From assembly GCA_020002185.1 (NCBI GenBank), contig CM034533.1, positions 38,772,396-38,836,395 of the forward strand: DNA of 64,000 nt, read 5' to 3'. Numbering within the stretch: the first letter of the stretch is position 1; the number at the start of each line of letters is the position of its first letter. Source of the DNA: Paraescarpia echinospica (Eukaryota; Annelida; Polychaeta; Sabellida; Siboglinidae). This document shows, piece after piece, positions 40,901 through 51,672 of the stretch. Made by a program: the position numbers and the translations under genes. The notes beneath the pieces were generated by a model. That model ran no database searches. It saw nothing but the letters and a program-made list of their open reading frames with translations, and was not told where the DNA came from.

Positions 40901-41045
40901 ATGGATTCGTTTCAGCTGATGCGCCGCCTGAAACTCCCCGCGTTCACTAAAAACGTCCTCATCGGTGTCCTGCTTAAAGACGAGACGGCTCACCGCTTAC
41001 CAGACGGCTTTCGTGTGCAACACCGACGATGGTGACGAACCGGGG
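40901..41045 (+). pseudogene. PRO: Truncated protease remnant of P2
   Basis: The first 45-50 codons match the P1 protease (start MDSFQLMRRLKLPAF), with an indel, and end just before the catalytic His region. The sequence then passes directly into the 3' part of polymerase B on the other strand, so a deletion removed the rest of the protease and the C-terminus of the polymerase. Confidence 0.75.
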
Positions 41046-42200
41046 TAACACTAGGTGGCCGTCTTAGCTTCCTCCACGAGCTCGTCGACGCACCGACCCG
41101 CGAGGCCCAAATACGTTGAGTCGGTATCCATTGCGCAGTACTGGAACAGGGGACGCGTTACGTAGGTAGCGATGATGTCGTAGTAGAACTCCACCAAACG
41201 TAGTTTAGCGTACTGGTACACGAAATAGCCGATCTGGATGGGCAGCGCATACTTGACGGTTCGCTTACATGATTTCCCGGTGGAGATCGACCCGCGTGAT
41301 AGTTTTCCCATAGGAACTGTTCCCAAGAAGTTTAAACGTGTCGGCTAGGATGGACTTGTCGGGGTCGTTGTCGCCCTCGCGTCGCGCGGCGGAGACCGAG
41401 TCGCCGAAGCGACGAAAGCACGCGATCGAGACGTACTCGACGATCTGGTACACGCGGTCGACGACGAGTCCGTGCTTCAGATACCACCGTAGTAGGGGAG
41501 TCGCGAGCAGAATCTTGGTGCCGAAAAAAATCCCCACGAACGTCCGCTGAGGCCGGGCCAGGAACACGTGCGCTTCGGCGTAGCGACGCATGAACGGGCT
41601 GAGATCGTCGCGCGTAATTTAGGCGTTCTTGAAGATAGGCTGCATCTCGGCGAAGGTGTCGCGCAGCGCGTCCGATACGGCGATGTCACACTTTAGCAGG
41701 CCGAAGAGTGTGCCGTTAAGTACGGCCTTCAAGATCGTCGACCGCGTAATGTTCCCGCCGCTCCAGGAACGGGTCTCCGGCAGCGGCGGTCTCACCTCGC
41801 GCCACTGGCACTCCCACATCTCGATGACGGTGACGAAGCGGCGAAGGTAGGCTGTGGTGGCGATCGTCTCGGCATACAATTGATTAATCGGCTTTCCGTT
41901 AACATCGTTCGTTTCCCTACCCGTACACGGACAGCCGTGGAAGAAGCACCTTCGGAACTGGTACGCCGTCTTCGTCTCCCGACACCAGCCGTCGACCCGG
42001 TACTTACCGACGCGTTTCTCGCGCCCGTTGAGCTGGTGTTGTATGCGCACCTCCGTCCGCTCGGCAGCCCACGTCAACCACTGTACGGCAGTACGGCCGT
42101 AGCGGTGCACGCGTTCCGAACATATCGATGCTGCGCTGCTGGTAGAAGGCGAACTGTTTGTCGAAGGCCTCCAAGAACGGTGCCACGTCCCTGTTTTTGT

Positions 42201-43330
42201 CAGGGTTGGGGTCAAGTACCAGTATTTGTATTTGTACTTAAGTACACATTTGTCAGTACTTGATTTACTTGAGTACTTGATGTGTGAAAATGTAAAGTAC
42301 TTGTACTTGAACTACAGTACTTCGTAAATAGCAAGTACTTTTCAAGTACTAAAGTGTAGAGCAGGACAGTTTTGTACATTATATTTTCAAGGATGTAGGG
42401 TCTGGGGTGTGAAAATAGTGTGAAAGCCCTTGTGATGTTGTGAGTGGTGAGTGCTTTCCTTATTTAATTAATCAGCTAAGGTGAAAATAGTGTGGAAGCC
42501 ATTCTGATAACTCAGCAGCAGTTTGTCTTTGATGCACCTTTCTTGAATGCCTTTCCTTATGATGTAGGGGGTGAGTGTTTTCTTGGTTTTTGTAATTGAC
42601 TTGAGGTGTGAATTCCTAGAGAGGGCTTCCTATGATCTTTGTTTACATCCTTGACAATGAATTGACAACATCAGAAGACACTGATTTTAACACCCATTCT
42701 TAGATGTTCATGTACTTGGAGTTAATCTTGGCTGCCCAGTATATAAGATGCCAGGTTTCATGGGTACCTCAGAATATTCTACAACTATTATTGCTGCTGA
42801 ACAATCGTTACCTGTCACTACTGTATTTTACTGTCTATAACTTTGTCAAGATGGCATCTGCTATTTGGAAACATTTCATTCCACCAGATAGTAAAGTTGG
42901 TAATTTTACGGCCAAGTGCATACATTGCAATCGTGATTATTCATGTTCTAAAACTGCTACATACGAACCTCATCAAGCACTTGAAGGTTTGTAGTGTATA
43001 TTGTTAGTCTATGCTATCTTTAGTTTAATTTCTTCAGAAAAATATTTTAAATAACAACCAAATGATAAGAAAATGTGATGCTCAGTTTTGCTCATATCAA
43101 AAAGTCACATAAATTTGTGTTGCAAAATAAACATGACAAAATATCAAAAAATATTACAACCATTAAAATAGGCCCATTTATATTTGAGTACTTGTACTTG
43201 ATATGTCAGTACTTGATGTATTAAGTACTTTGTACATAAGTGAGTACTTGAACTGTACTTGTACTTGATATTTATTTTGGGTACTTGATGTACTTGAGTA
43301 CTTGATCAACTGTACTTGACCACAACCCTG
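42201..43330 (+). mobile_element. hAT-like DNA transposon, non-autonomous, 1.13 kb
   Basis: The ends are CAGGGTTGGGGTCAAGTAC and its imperfect inverted copy ACTTGACCACAACCCTG. Flanks GTTTTTGT (42193-42200) and GTTGTTGT (43331-43338) form an 8-bp target duplication with one difference, typical of hAT elements. Subterminal regions are rich in AGTACTTGA-type repeats in both orientations. The interior has a BED-finger exon but no transposase catalytic domain, so mobility would need help in trans. Confidence 0.92.
42851..42994 (+). CDS. BED-type zinc-finger exon inside the hAT element
   Basis: 47 codons starting MASAIWKHFIP, with CIHCNRDYSCS as the Cys pair. The His pair expected in a complete BED finger is incomplete because the frame ends at a possible GT donor/stop near 42990. 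It is typical of the N-terminus of hAT/ZBED transposases. The remaining transposase is deleted. Confidence 0.6.
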   Translation: MASAIWKHFIPPDSKVGNFTAKCIHCNRDYSCSKTATYEPHQALEGL

Positions 43331-45509
43331 GTTGTTGTTCCAGTCGAGGAAGTCCCACAGCGTCGTCATCCCTTCGTCGCGCCGTACGTTCACGCAACCC
43401 TCGTATGCCGCGGCGGAGATACCTTCGCGTTTTAGGTGGCTGTAGAAAGCCTCCCGTGGCGGCCGTTCGGTGTCGTCTAGTTTCCGCAGTTCGTCGAGGT
43501 AATCGTAGGGAAAGTGTCCCTTCGACACTTCGCAGCCGTAGGCCTTCAGAAACTTATCGTAGCTAAAACCAGGAGCTATGTAGTTGGTGATGTCCAGGAA
43601 CTTGAGCGTCGCCGTCGTTAGACATATGACGTTGTTCTGACGTTTGATCGTAAAGGCCGACGATATGTTCTATCCTTCGGTCATGAACAGGGGAGTGACA
43701 TACTTTTTGACGACGTTCAGGTCGTACTTGCCCGAGTTGAAGCCAAGGATAGGGAGCTGGCGTAGATAGGCCCACAGGCGGTCAGCGAGTACGGCGTACG
43801 GGTTCTTTTCCGACGTCGCCGCTGCCTGAATCTCTTGACACTTTAGTTGCCATACGTCTTCGAGCGCGGCAATCTCTTCGAAGGTAGAGTCGTACGACGG
43901 TCGCAGAGCCGCGCATGCAGATTCGCCCACGGCCTCGAGGGCGACGATCAGGCGCTTTGCGAGCTCGTTCGAATCCCCGGTCGTGATGAAGCATTGTGCC
44001 GTCTCGTGGCCGGGGACGTTCGTGGCGATACTCACACTGAGTTGCTCGTGTCGGGCTATCCACCGGCATTCGGCGCTGTCCGCCGGTAGGTCACGACTGT
44101 CGAAGTAGCACTCGAAGTCGAATGTCGCCCTGTACAGATAGTAGCACAACGGTTCGTCCACGTAGATACCCTCATCCTCCAACTGTTGAAACACGGACGG
44201 CGTCGGGTGGTATACACCGCCGGGGAAGACGTGGCGAACGCCACCCTCGCACGTCGCTTCGTGACGCCGGAAGTAATAGGCACTTCGCCACAGCGATTCA
44301 TCGCACTTACTGCACAGGTACGTGTGACAGAACATCGAGACATCGCGTATATACGAATAGTGTGTGCCGTACTAGTTCACGTTCGTGGTAGTGGGGTACC
44401 GGTAGAGGGAACGCCGGATCAATTCGGCGGATGTTTTCCCGGGCTCCTCCTCCGTCAGTCGATACCCGACCACGTTGGTTTTAATGAACGTCTCCACCCG
44501 ATCGAGTTCGTTCAGAGGAACGCCGGCGAACGCGTAGGGACTCACCCCGGTGCTGCTGGTGCTCCTGCTGTAGTCGGCGTAGAGCTTTAAGGCTGGGGCC
44601 GTCAAATGGGTTACGGCCTCGTTACCGCCTCGATGAAGCACCAGACAGCGGAACAGGCACAAGTTATCGGTATGTGTCTTCTGTGTCGATCTTTCGCTAG
44701 AGCGACGACTTCCTTGTTGGTGCGGAGGTAGGCGGGGAGTTGCACTTCGAGACAGCCGATAGGATGGTGGATTATGGCGTTGATGAAGTAGGTAACGTTA
44801 GTCACCAATTCAGCAGTCCACTCCGAGTCGGGTCTCTGCGCTATAACGTACTGAAAGACGTCGGGTTGTCGGACGCCTTGGAGGAACCGTTCGAAAAGCG
44901 AGCTATCGGTGGTGAGAGCGGGCGATTCGAGGTAGCGACCGCAGCAGTTACACGACGAATGAAAGTACCTGTAACGACCCGTCTCCTTGTGTCGGAGAAT
45001 AAACCCAAAACTTAGGTTGATTTTGAACGCTCGAGTCTGCTCCTCGAACATTAGTCGTAGTCGGGGGTTGAGCGTGCCCGTGTCCAAGCCGGTCGGTTGA
45101 TAGTTATATCTCGACTGGACAGGACCGCGCGATGTAGTCGTGCTTATACTCGACCAGTGCCCGTGAACGACACGCTGTAGACCGTCCGACACCGCACCAT
45201 TGCCAGATTGCGGCGTCTAACGAAGCCTCCTCGTCGTCGACGACGGGGATGTTGGTGGTGTCCTTTTTCACTGCAGCTCTTCGAGTTTCTCAAATGTTTC
45301 AACATATTATAACGATAGGCGTACGATTTACCGCATTTCGGGTATTTGCAGCCATCCCGAGTTTCGCTACCGCAGTTCTTTAAATATTTCGTTACGCCGA
45401 TACGAAAGGCGTAAGCCCGATGGCAATTCGAGCATTTGTGCGGCTTATTATTGCACGAGTGCCCCTCCAGACGATCGACGGTGCGACCGCATACGGGACA
45501 AACAGGCAT

Positions 45510-46250
45510 CGTTGGTAGGTAGGTGTCTGCTGGTGACCGGTAGGTGGTAGCACTGACTCTCTGCGGAGTGTACGCGCGTCCGTCCTAGTCAACGCCGAAA
45601 CCATATTAAATACGGCGGAGCCCCGACACCGTCTGTAAACGGATGGTAAGAATCATAACCGTTGCCATTAGGTGGCGACGAATAAATACCGACTACGATT
45701 TGGAAATTTATTAAAAGGACGACGACGCTAGCCATCGATTTCGAAGTTATTAGTATTATTAAACAACGTAGAGGATTTGTTTCCGCTAAGTGGGGTCTTA
45801 TTAATGACAGGCTGTGACCTAGTTACACGGCTCGTTGTAGGCAGTGCGCCATCAGGTACGAAGTACGGTCGTATGTACGTGAGGAGGAACGCTTCTAGGG
45901 CTAAAAAAATAATATCGGCTAACCGGGAAAACAAGCGTTTTATTTTTCGCTAGCTAGAACGCGATTCGTGCTCTAGAGTGGGATTGTAAAATACGTGTTT
46001 GTTTCCCTGGGATATTAAACTCGTGTTTCAGGGGAAAGGGTGTTTATTTCTTTGTTTGTTTGTTTGTTTGTTTTTATAATAGTAGACAAGATTGTTCATA
46101 CGTTTTCAACATTTTATTAAGCATCGTTGAAAGAGTGATACACTAACGACTATAACAATGCTACATGATTCGTAATGCTTTATGCTGCCACCTACAGAGA
46201 ATACAAGGGCTAAATTAAAGTTCGTTATAGCGGTATCCACCAGCATGTTG
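45510..46250. other. P2 right flank, little coding evidence
   Basis: Upstream of the polymerase start the sequence has a possible minus-strand TATA-like ATTTAATATGG (about 45600). A 68-codon minus-strand frame at 45728-45934 has a hydrophobic start (ADIIFLALEAFLLTYIRP) and is otherwise unremarkable; it could be a small P2 membrane protein or chance. A GTTT run at 46052-46072 marks the probable end of P2. No inverted repeat with the left end was found. Confidence 0.35.
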
Positions 46251-46429
46251 GCTGCGACTAATGTTCCGTACCTACAAAGAATACATAAACAAGGCAGGTG
46301 CGACTAATGTTTTGGGTCCCGAGAGAACCTCTTACAACAAATCTTCAACTATTAACGTCAATCACCGAGGCAGGCTCTTCTCAACAGGTAGGCCTCCACC
46401 GCAGACTCCAGCATCGCATTGTCGAAGCA

Positions 46430-47345
46430 GAAAGTCTAGTCGATGCCTAGCAACCAGTCAGCCACCTGTTTCACGAGGGCCATTTCCGAGCATCGATCCG
46501 GACTGGGCGCGCATTGGTCGTGTAGCACGAATATCAGTCTGGCGGCGCAAGGCACGAGCGAACGATGTAGGTACGTATCAAGCACGGACTGGAAAACTGA
46601 TTGCATATTCCACCCACTTCCTCGTACATCCGGCGATAGCGTCGCCTGGGTTTTCCGCCGCGATACCAATACATTTGTACGATGGGACACCCTTCCTCGG
46701 ATGGACACTCACCGCTGAAGTGCCGCGCGCGATCCAATGCCGTTTCCCCGACCACTTCGGCGAAGGCGTTCAGAAGGCACATTTCTCGCCCCACGGATGT
46801 TGTTATGAGGGACCCCTGCAGATGGGGGTCGTAAGTCTGCGGCGACGGCGGCGGTGCTTCGACCACGGCTCGTTGTGGTGGTTGGGTTCCCCACGATCAG
46901 CGACGGTAGGTCGTCCCACGATATAGAGACGATCTCCATCGGCGCCGAATCGCCGTACGCGGGCACGGGGAATAGGGTCGCGTACGTTGGCGGTACCTGC
47001 GGCGACTACGTCGAAGCCGAAGAATCGTTGTACGAAGGCAGGCGGTGTACGTTCGCGTGCGTCGGCGGTTTATAGTCGACCTCCAATAACGGCCATGGAG
47101 TGGCGGCTTATACTCTACTTTCACGAGCTTCTCGGCCGGGGCCTCGTCGCCTTTGTTCGCTATCCTCAAGGCGTCGGCGATGGCGACGGCGACGGCGTTG
47201 TACTCTACTTTCACGCGCTTCTCCATAGCCGGTCCCTCCTCCTCCTTGTGCGCTGCCCTCAAAGCGTCGCCAATTCTACCGTCGAGTACACAATCCCGGC
47301 AGTCAACGTCCTACAGCACAACAAGCGAAGCGTTAGTCATTCATA
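46430..47345 (-). pseudogene. Degenerate coding-like region, possibly ankyrin-related
   Basis: On the minus strand several overlapping frames look like decayed protein: VVGETALDRARHF resembles the second half of an ankyrin repeat, followed in another frame by LVKQVADWLLGID. Further upstream, two copies of an EK(R/L)VKVEY-type segment with IADALRIANKGDEAPA occur. No continuous frame exists. The ankyrin reading rests on one short match and is weak. Confidence 0.25.
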
Positions 47346-47439
47346 GATGTGGCCTTCGTCGGTACGGTCCTGGAAGTCTCCCTGCGAAAGACCATATGGG
47401 GTGATATGGTGACGTACGCTGTCCCGAAGCTTCGAATAC

Positions 47440-47680
47440 GTTTATGTATTCGGTGATGGTGGTCGGTTGACATCCAGTGACTGCGGTCGGGTGCCAGGTT
47501 CGTCTACGTCGCTGTCGCTGATGGCCGCAGGCGTGTAGTAGTTCGGTGTTTTCAACATGATGTTGACCATGGTGTCGTCGTGATACGAATGACGGGCCGA
47601 TTGATAAAACACCGCGCTTACATAGTTAGTAAATGTGCCGAAAAGTCACGTGGACGTGCAGAAAGATCACGAAGGTCATT
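47440..47680 (-). pseudogene. FBE scrap: gene 2 start and promoter
   Basis: The sequence matches 59770-60030 nearly base for base but lacks the middle of the coding region (jump near 47500). It includes the upstream motif GTGCCGAAAAGTCACGTGG and the ACCATGG start context. It lies in minus orientation, outside arm A of the second FBE, and shows that an additional copy existed. Confidence 0.75.
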
Positions 47681-48221
47681 ATAGTGTCGCGCAATTTTTC
47701 GGGGCAATATAGGCGGCGTCGTACGAGACGAGTTCCGACATGGCGTTCTCGAATAGAGTGAGCCAAATTTCGTGAACGGTCTTCGGGCCGACTTCCTTTA
47801 CCATCGCGCGAACCGAAAAAAAGTTTTTCGGTTTAGCTTGTATGCCGTGGTATAAACACATCATAGAGCCGGCCCTGGATCGCTGAACTTTACGCCGACA
47901 ATGCGTACACTTTGCGAACGTACATTTCGAAAGCCATTTCGATCCTGACAGGCGTAGATACCTTATACAACCCGTCGTCCGCCTCTATGAGTTCTTTCAA
48001 ACTCACCGATATCGGGTCGTAGAGCGGCACGGTGTCGGCCGCCACGACAGGGACCTCCTGTTCGGCATCGATGGGTGCCGATGTGACCGGCGGCAGTGCT
48101 GCATCGGCGGCGGCGTGACGGCAACAGCGGGTACCGTATCAGGCGGCGCTGCGGCGGCGGCGACGACGGTGGCAGCGGCGGTGACGGCAATAGCGGGTAC
48201 CGTATTAGGCGGCGGCGCTCG
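47681..48221. other. GC-rich junction region, no clear gene
   Basis: A minus-strand frame of 61 codons (47679-47864, with VKEVGPKTVHEIWLTLFENA) has no recognised relative. 48040-48215 is a GGCGGC/CGGCGG-rich stretch encoding only low-complexity Pro/Ala frames. The FBE arm begins at 48222. Confidence 0.35.
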
Positions 48222-48760
48222 TGAATTAAAATAGTTTCCCGCCAAAACTAGCACAGCGCCACCTAGTGGATAGATCGTGAACTAAAAAAGCGCCACCTGG
48301 CGAATTTTGTAAACTAAAATAGGTTGACCCGCAGCGCCCCCTAACGGATTTTTTTGGAACTAAGATAGTTTGACCAGTAGCGCCCTAGTGGATTTTTTTG
48401 AACTAAAATAGGTTGACCCGCAGCGCCCCCACCGGAATTTTTGGGGACTAACTATGCAAGTGGTGCCACCTAACGGACAAGTTGTAAACTAAATGTTCGA
48501 GTACTGCCCAATTTCGTGCGTCTTTGTTTGACTATTAGCGCCCCCTGGCGGAATTATTTTAAACTAAATTTCCCCTGGCGGATAGGTCGTGAACTACAAG
48601 TGGTGCCATCTGGCGGATAAGTTGTCAAGTAACTGTTCGAGTACTACAAATATTCGTGAGTGAAACTAAATGTAGGAGTACTGCAAATATTCGTGTCTCT
48701 TGCACGCTTGCGTGCAATGGAGCCCCCTGACGGATAGCTCAGGAACTACAAACATCATCC
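48222..48760 (-). repeat. CTCF-like motif array, arm A outer end
   Basis: About eight or nine motifs of the form AGCGCC(A/C)CCTAG-TGG, the reverse complement of CCACTAGGTGGCGCT, lie 35-75 bp apart, separated by degenerate AACTAAAATAGGTTGACC-like spacers. Clear examples are near 48255, 48288, 48330 and 48537. All point the same way, opposite to arm B. Confidence 0.75.
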
Positions 48761-49065
48761 CCTAGTGGATAAGTGAGCGAACCACATATGAGTACTGCAA
48801 ATATTCGTGTCTGTTGTTTTTTCTCGTCCATAAACTCCTGGTGGATATATCATCATCAACTGAAAGGACCCCTGTTAGATAAATGGTGAACTAAATAACT
48901 ACTCTGCTGTCCGCGCTTGTGTACATTCTACTCAGCAGTCCGTGCTTTTGAATTTTCTACAATCCGTGATCTTTCTTCACGCCCACGTGACTTTTCGGCA
49001 CATTTACTAACTACGTAAGCGCGGTGTTTTATCAATCGGCCCGTCATTCGTATCACGACGACACC

Positions 49066-49994
49066 ATGGTCAACATCATTTTGAAAACACCGAACTACTA
49101 CACGCCTGCGGCCTTCAGCGACAGCGACGTAGACGAACCGTGTTGCCGACCGTTCGAAGCATCTGGCACCCGACCGCAGTCACTGGATGTCAACCGACCA
49201 CCATCACCGTTGTACCGCGATAGAGCCAACCTCAAAACACCCAACTACCATGCGCCTGCAGCCTTCAGCGACAGCGACGTAGACGAATCAACTAGCCGAC
49301 CGTTCGAAGCATCTACCAGCCGTCCACATTCAGCGTCTGTCAATCAACCAGTCGTTGCGTCAAGCCTCTACGCACCGCAACCGTGTTCAACGACCAGTCC
49401 AACGACCAGTTTGACGACCAGTTCGACGATCAAACCAATTTCGTCTCTGTCATCAGCTCCGGTAATCAACCCAACCATCAACCTGACATCGTCACCTCCG
49501 ACGAAGCGTCAGAAGCTGTTGTCTCGTCATACTTGCAGTATGTGTGGCAGTACCTTCAAGTATAAAGGGAATCGGCCCGCTCATGTGAAACAGGGCTGCT
49601 GTCAAAGGAAGCAAAATAAACAGCGGCGACGTAAAGAACAACTTGAAGAAAAGCTTGAAGAACAACTTGAAGAGATAACAGTAAGCTTCAATTTTTCATA
49701 GTGTTCAAATGGTATTCATGCTATTTTGTTAGAACATTTTCAAAAGAACATAATATTATATTTTTTCTTATACATACCAGTTGACCATTCGTTACTAAGC
49801 TCATCTCGTTACTGTTTCAGAGTCAAGAAAAGGAGTGCATCGCTGCTGCTGACAGTGTTTCAACTACCTCTGTGCCACGAAAACGTCGACGGTCACCGTC
49901 ATCTTCACCATCACCATCTGTCAACCGATCATACATCATGTGCATGAACTTTGAACAACTAGTTGGAGAAAGACTGTTTGAATGTTTTTGTTAG
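49066..49994 (+). CDS. FBE gene 2, arm A: two-exon C2HC-finger protein
   Basis: Exon 1 is 49066-49680, exon 2 is 49821-49994; the 140-bp intron has GTAAGC and TTTCAG ends, phase 0. The ATG sits in ACCATGG. About 262 residues: an N-terminal part with a repeated KTPNYYTPAAFSDSDVDE / KTPNYHAPAAFSDSDVDE unit, a Ser/Thr/Pro-rich middle, a finger-like CSMCGSTFKYKGNRPAHVKQG with a following Cys, a coiled QRRRKEQLEEKLEEQLEE helix and a short basic exon 2 ending NFEQLVGERLFECFC. It suggests a DNA-binding or packaging-related protein with dimerising helix. The TATA box of arm B is TACGTAA here, so this copy may be silent. Confidence 0.7.
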
Positions 49995-50379
49995 ACACAG
50001 GTGTGAAGCTATCCGACGTGACAGTCGAACAGTTGTGTAATATCAATACTTGGTTGCAAGAATCTGTTTCGAAACAGTGGCGAAACACTATGAAACATAT
50101 GGTTCTGGCAGTAATGGAGGGTGACCTGTAAAGAACTTTCTTTTGTCTTGTACACGATTACACTTTTGCAAGACTCTGTATCAATGTCTCTGGTTCTTTT
50201 AGTTATGGAGCGTGACATGTAAATACGTTTGTGTTGTTCACGAATAAACTGTGCAAACCTCATCTTGTGTCTTTTTCATAGTGTAATGCAAAGCGTGTGT
50301 TGGGAACCTTACTAATAGTCTTACACTATATAGATACATACATAGAGATATACATAGATACATACATAGAGATATGCCA

Positions 50380-51110
50380 CGAGACTATGGATGACACATC
50401 ACACGAGACTACGGATGACACATCACACGAGACTATGGCCGAGATATGTCACGAGACTTCGGATGACACGTCACACGAGAGTACCGACGAGACAAGAGAC
50501 GAGACTATGGCTGAGATATGTCACAAGACTTCGGATGACACGTCACACGAGAGTACGGATGATACATCACACGAGACTTCGGATGACACATCACACGAGA
50601 GTACCGACGAGACAAGAGACAAGACTATGACCGAGATATGTCACGAGACTACGGATGACACGAGACTACGGATGACACGTCACACGAGAGTATCGACGAG
50701 ACAAGAGACGAGACTATGACCGAGATATGTCACGAGACTACGGATGACACATCACACGAGACTATGGCCGAGATATGTCACGAGACTTCGGATGACATGT
50801 CACACGAGAGTACGGATGATACATCACACGAGACTTCGGATGACACATCACACGAGAGTACCGACGAGACAAGAGACGAGACTATGACCGAGATATGTCA
50901 CAAGACTACGGATGACACATCACACGAGACTATGGCCGAGATATGTCACGAGACTTCGGATGACACGTCACACGAGAGTACCGACGAGACAAGAGACGAA
51001 ACTATGACCGAGATATGTCACGAGACTACGGATGACACATCACACGAGACTTCGGATGAAACGTCACACGAGACTACGGATGACACGAGACTACGGATGG
51101 CACATAAGAA
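50380..51110 (+). repeat. 24-bp minisatellite, arm A
   Basis: About 30 units of CACGAGACTACGGATGACAC-type sequence, 24 bp or 8 codons, with variants TATGGC, TTCGGA and an interspersed GACAAGAGACGAG block. The reading frames encode HETTDDTS-like repeats in one direction. The left FBE has only a few degenerate units at the corresponding site. Coding use is doubtful. Confidence 0.9.
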
Positions 51111-51114
51111 TAGA

Positions 51115-51590
51115 CGAGTTACAGCGTGAGATTCCTTCAAAAAGATGGAATTCCAGGCAATTCGACGTGTTATCACGTAAGATTCCGTCAAAAATATGGA
51201 ATTCCAGGCAATTCGACGTGTTATCGCGTAAGATTCCGTCAAAAAGATGGAATTCCATCAGAATAGACGGGTTACAGCGTGAGATTCCGTCAAAAAGATG
51301 GAATTCCAGGCAATTCGACGTGTTATCACGTAAGATTCCGTAAAAAATATGGAATTCCAGGCAATTCGACGTGTTATCGCGTAAGATTCCGTCAAAAAGA
51401 TGGAATTCCATCAGAATAGACGGGTTACAGCGTGAGATTCCGTCAAAAAGATGGAATTCCAGGCAATTCGACGTGTTATCACGTAAGATTCCGTCAAAAA
51501 TATGGAATTCCAGGCAATTCGACGTGTTATCGCGTAAGATTCCGTCAAAAAGATGGAATTCCATCAGAATAGACGGTTTATCGGTATAAA
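51115..51590 (+). repeat. 51-bp minisatellite, arm A (short)
   Basis: About nine units of 51 bp, in 3-unit blocks of 153 bp: one type with CAGAATAGACGGGTTACAG, two with GGCAATTCGACGTGTTATC and alternative ACG/GCG. Each unit contains GGAATTCC. Arm B carries the same array in inverse orientation with about 66 units. Confidence 0.95.
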
Positions 51591-51591
51591 A
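51585..51591 (+). promoter_or_regulatory. TATA box of FBE gene 1, arm A
   Basis: TATAAAA lies 82 bp before the ATG at 51673 and directly after the 51-bp minisatellite. The same arrangement occurs in arm B (TTTTATA, about 54631-54637). Confidence 0.55.
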
Positions 51592-51672
51592 CGAGTTGTA
51601 CAAACCAAACTTAGACCGACGTGTTCCAAGAGCCATTCCGTTCTTTACATTTGAACAGTAAACACGTACATT

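Larger units (their letters stand above)
41050..45509 (-). pseudogene. POLB: Polymerase B of P2, fragmented and interrupted by a hAT element
   Basis: The N-terminal zinc-finger region at 45509 (CPVCGRTVD, CSNCHRAYAFR, CGKSYAYRYNMLKHL) is followed by frames covering the exonuclease (FNSGKYDLNVV, about 43730), the hAT insertion (42201-43330), motif B (KLLGNSSYGK, about 41320) and motif C (CAMDTDSTYL, about 41130). Motif A is missing through an internal deletion near 42110. At least six frameshifts or stops occur. The C-terminus is deleted at 41050. Confidence 0.9.
34406..45960 (+). mobile_element. Polinton 2 (P2), heavily mutated
   Basis: The left end is marked by three CTACTTAT motifs (34406-34500) shared with P3. 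Gene order is NADAR, ATPase, small basic protein, KMALVDPR protein, small membrane protein, integrase, membrane protein, minor capsid/basic fusion, MCP and protease remnant on plus; then polymerase B on minus. Almost every gene has a stop, frameshift or deletion. A hAT element is inserted in the polymerase. No matching inverted terminal repeat was recognised at the right end, so 45960 is approximate. Confidence 0.88.

Noticed and set aside
46040..46090. TTTTTATAATAGTAG as an inverted copy of the P2 terminal motif
   Set aside because: It has an inserted base, is single, and lies in a GTTT-rich run, so it does not establish the right end of P2.
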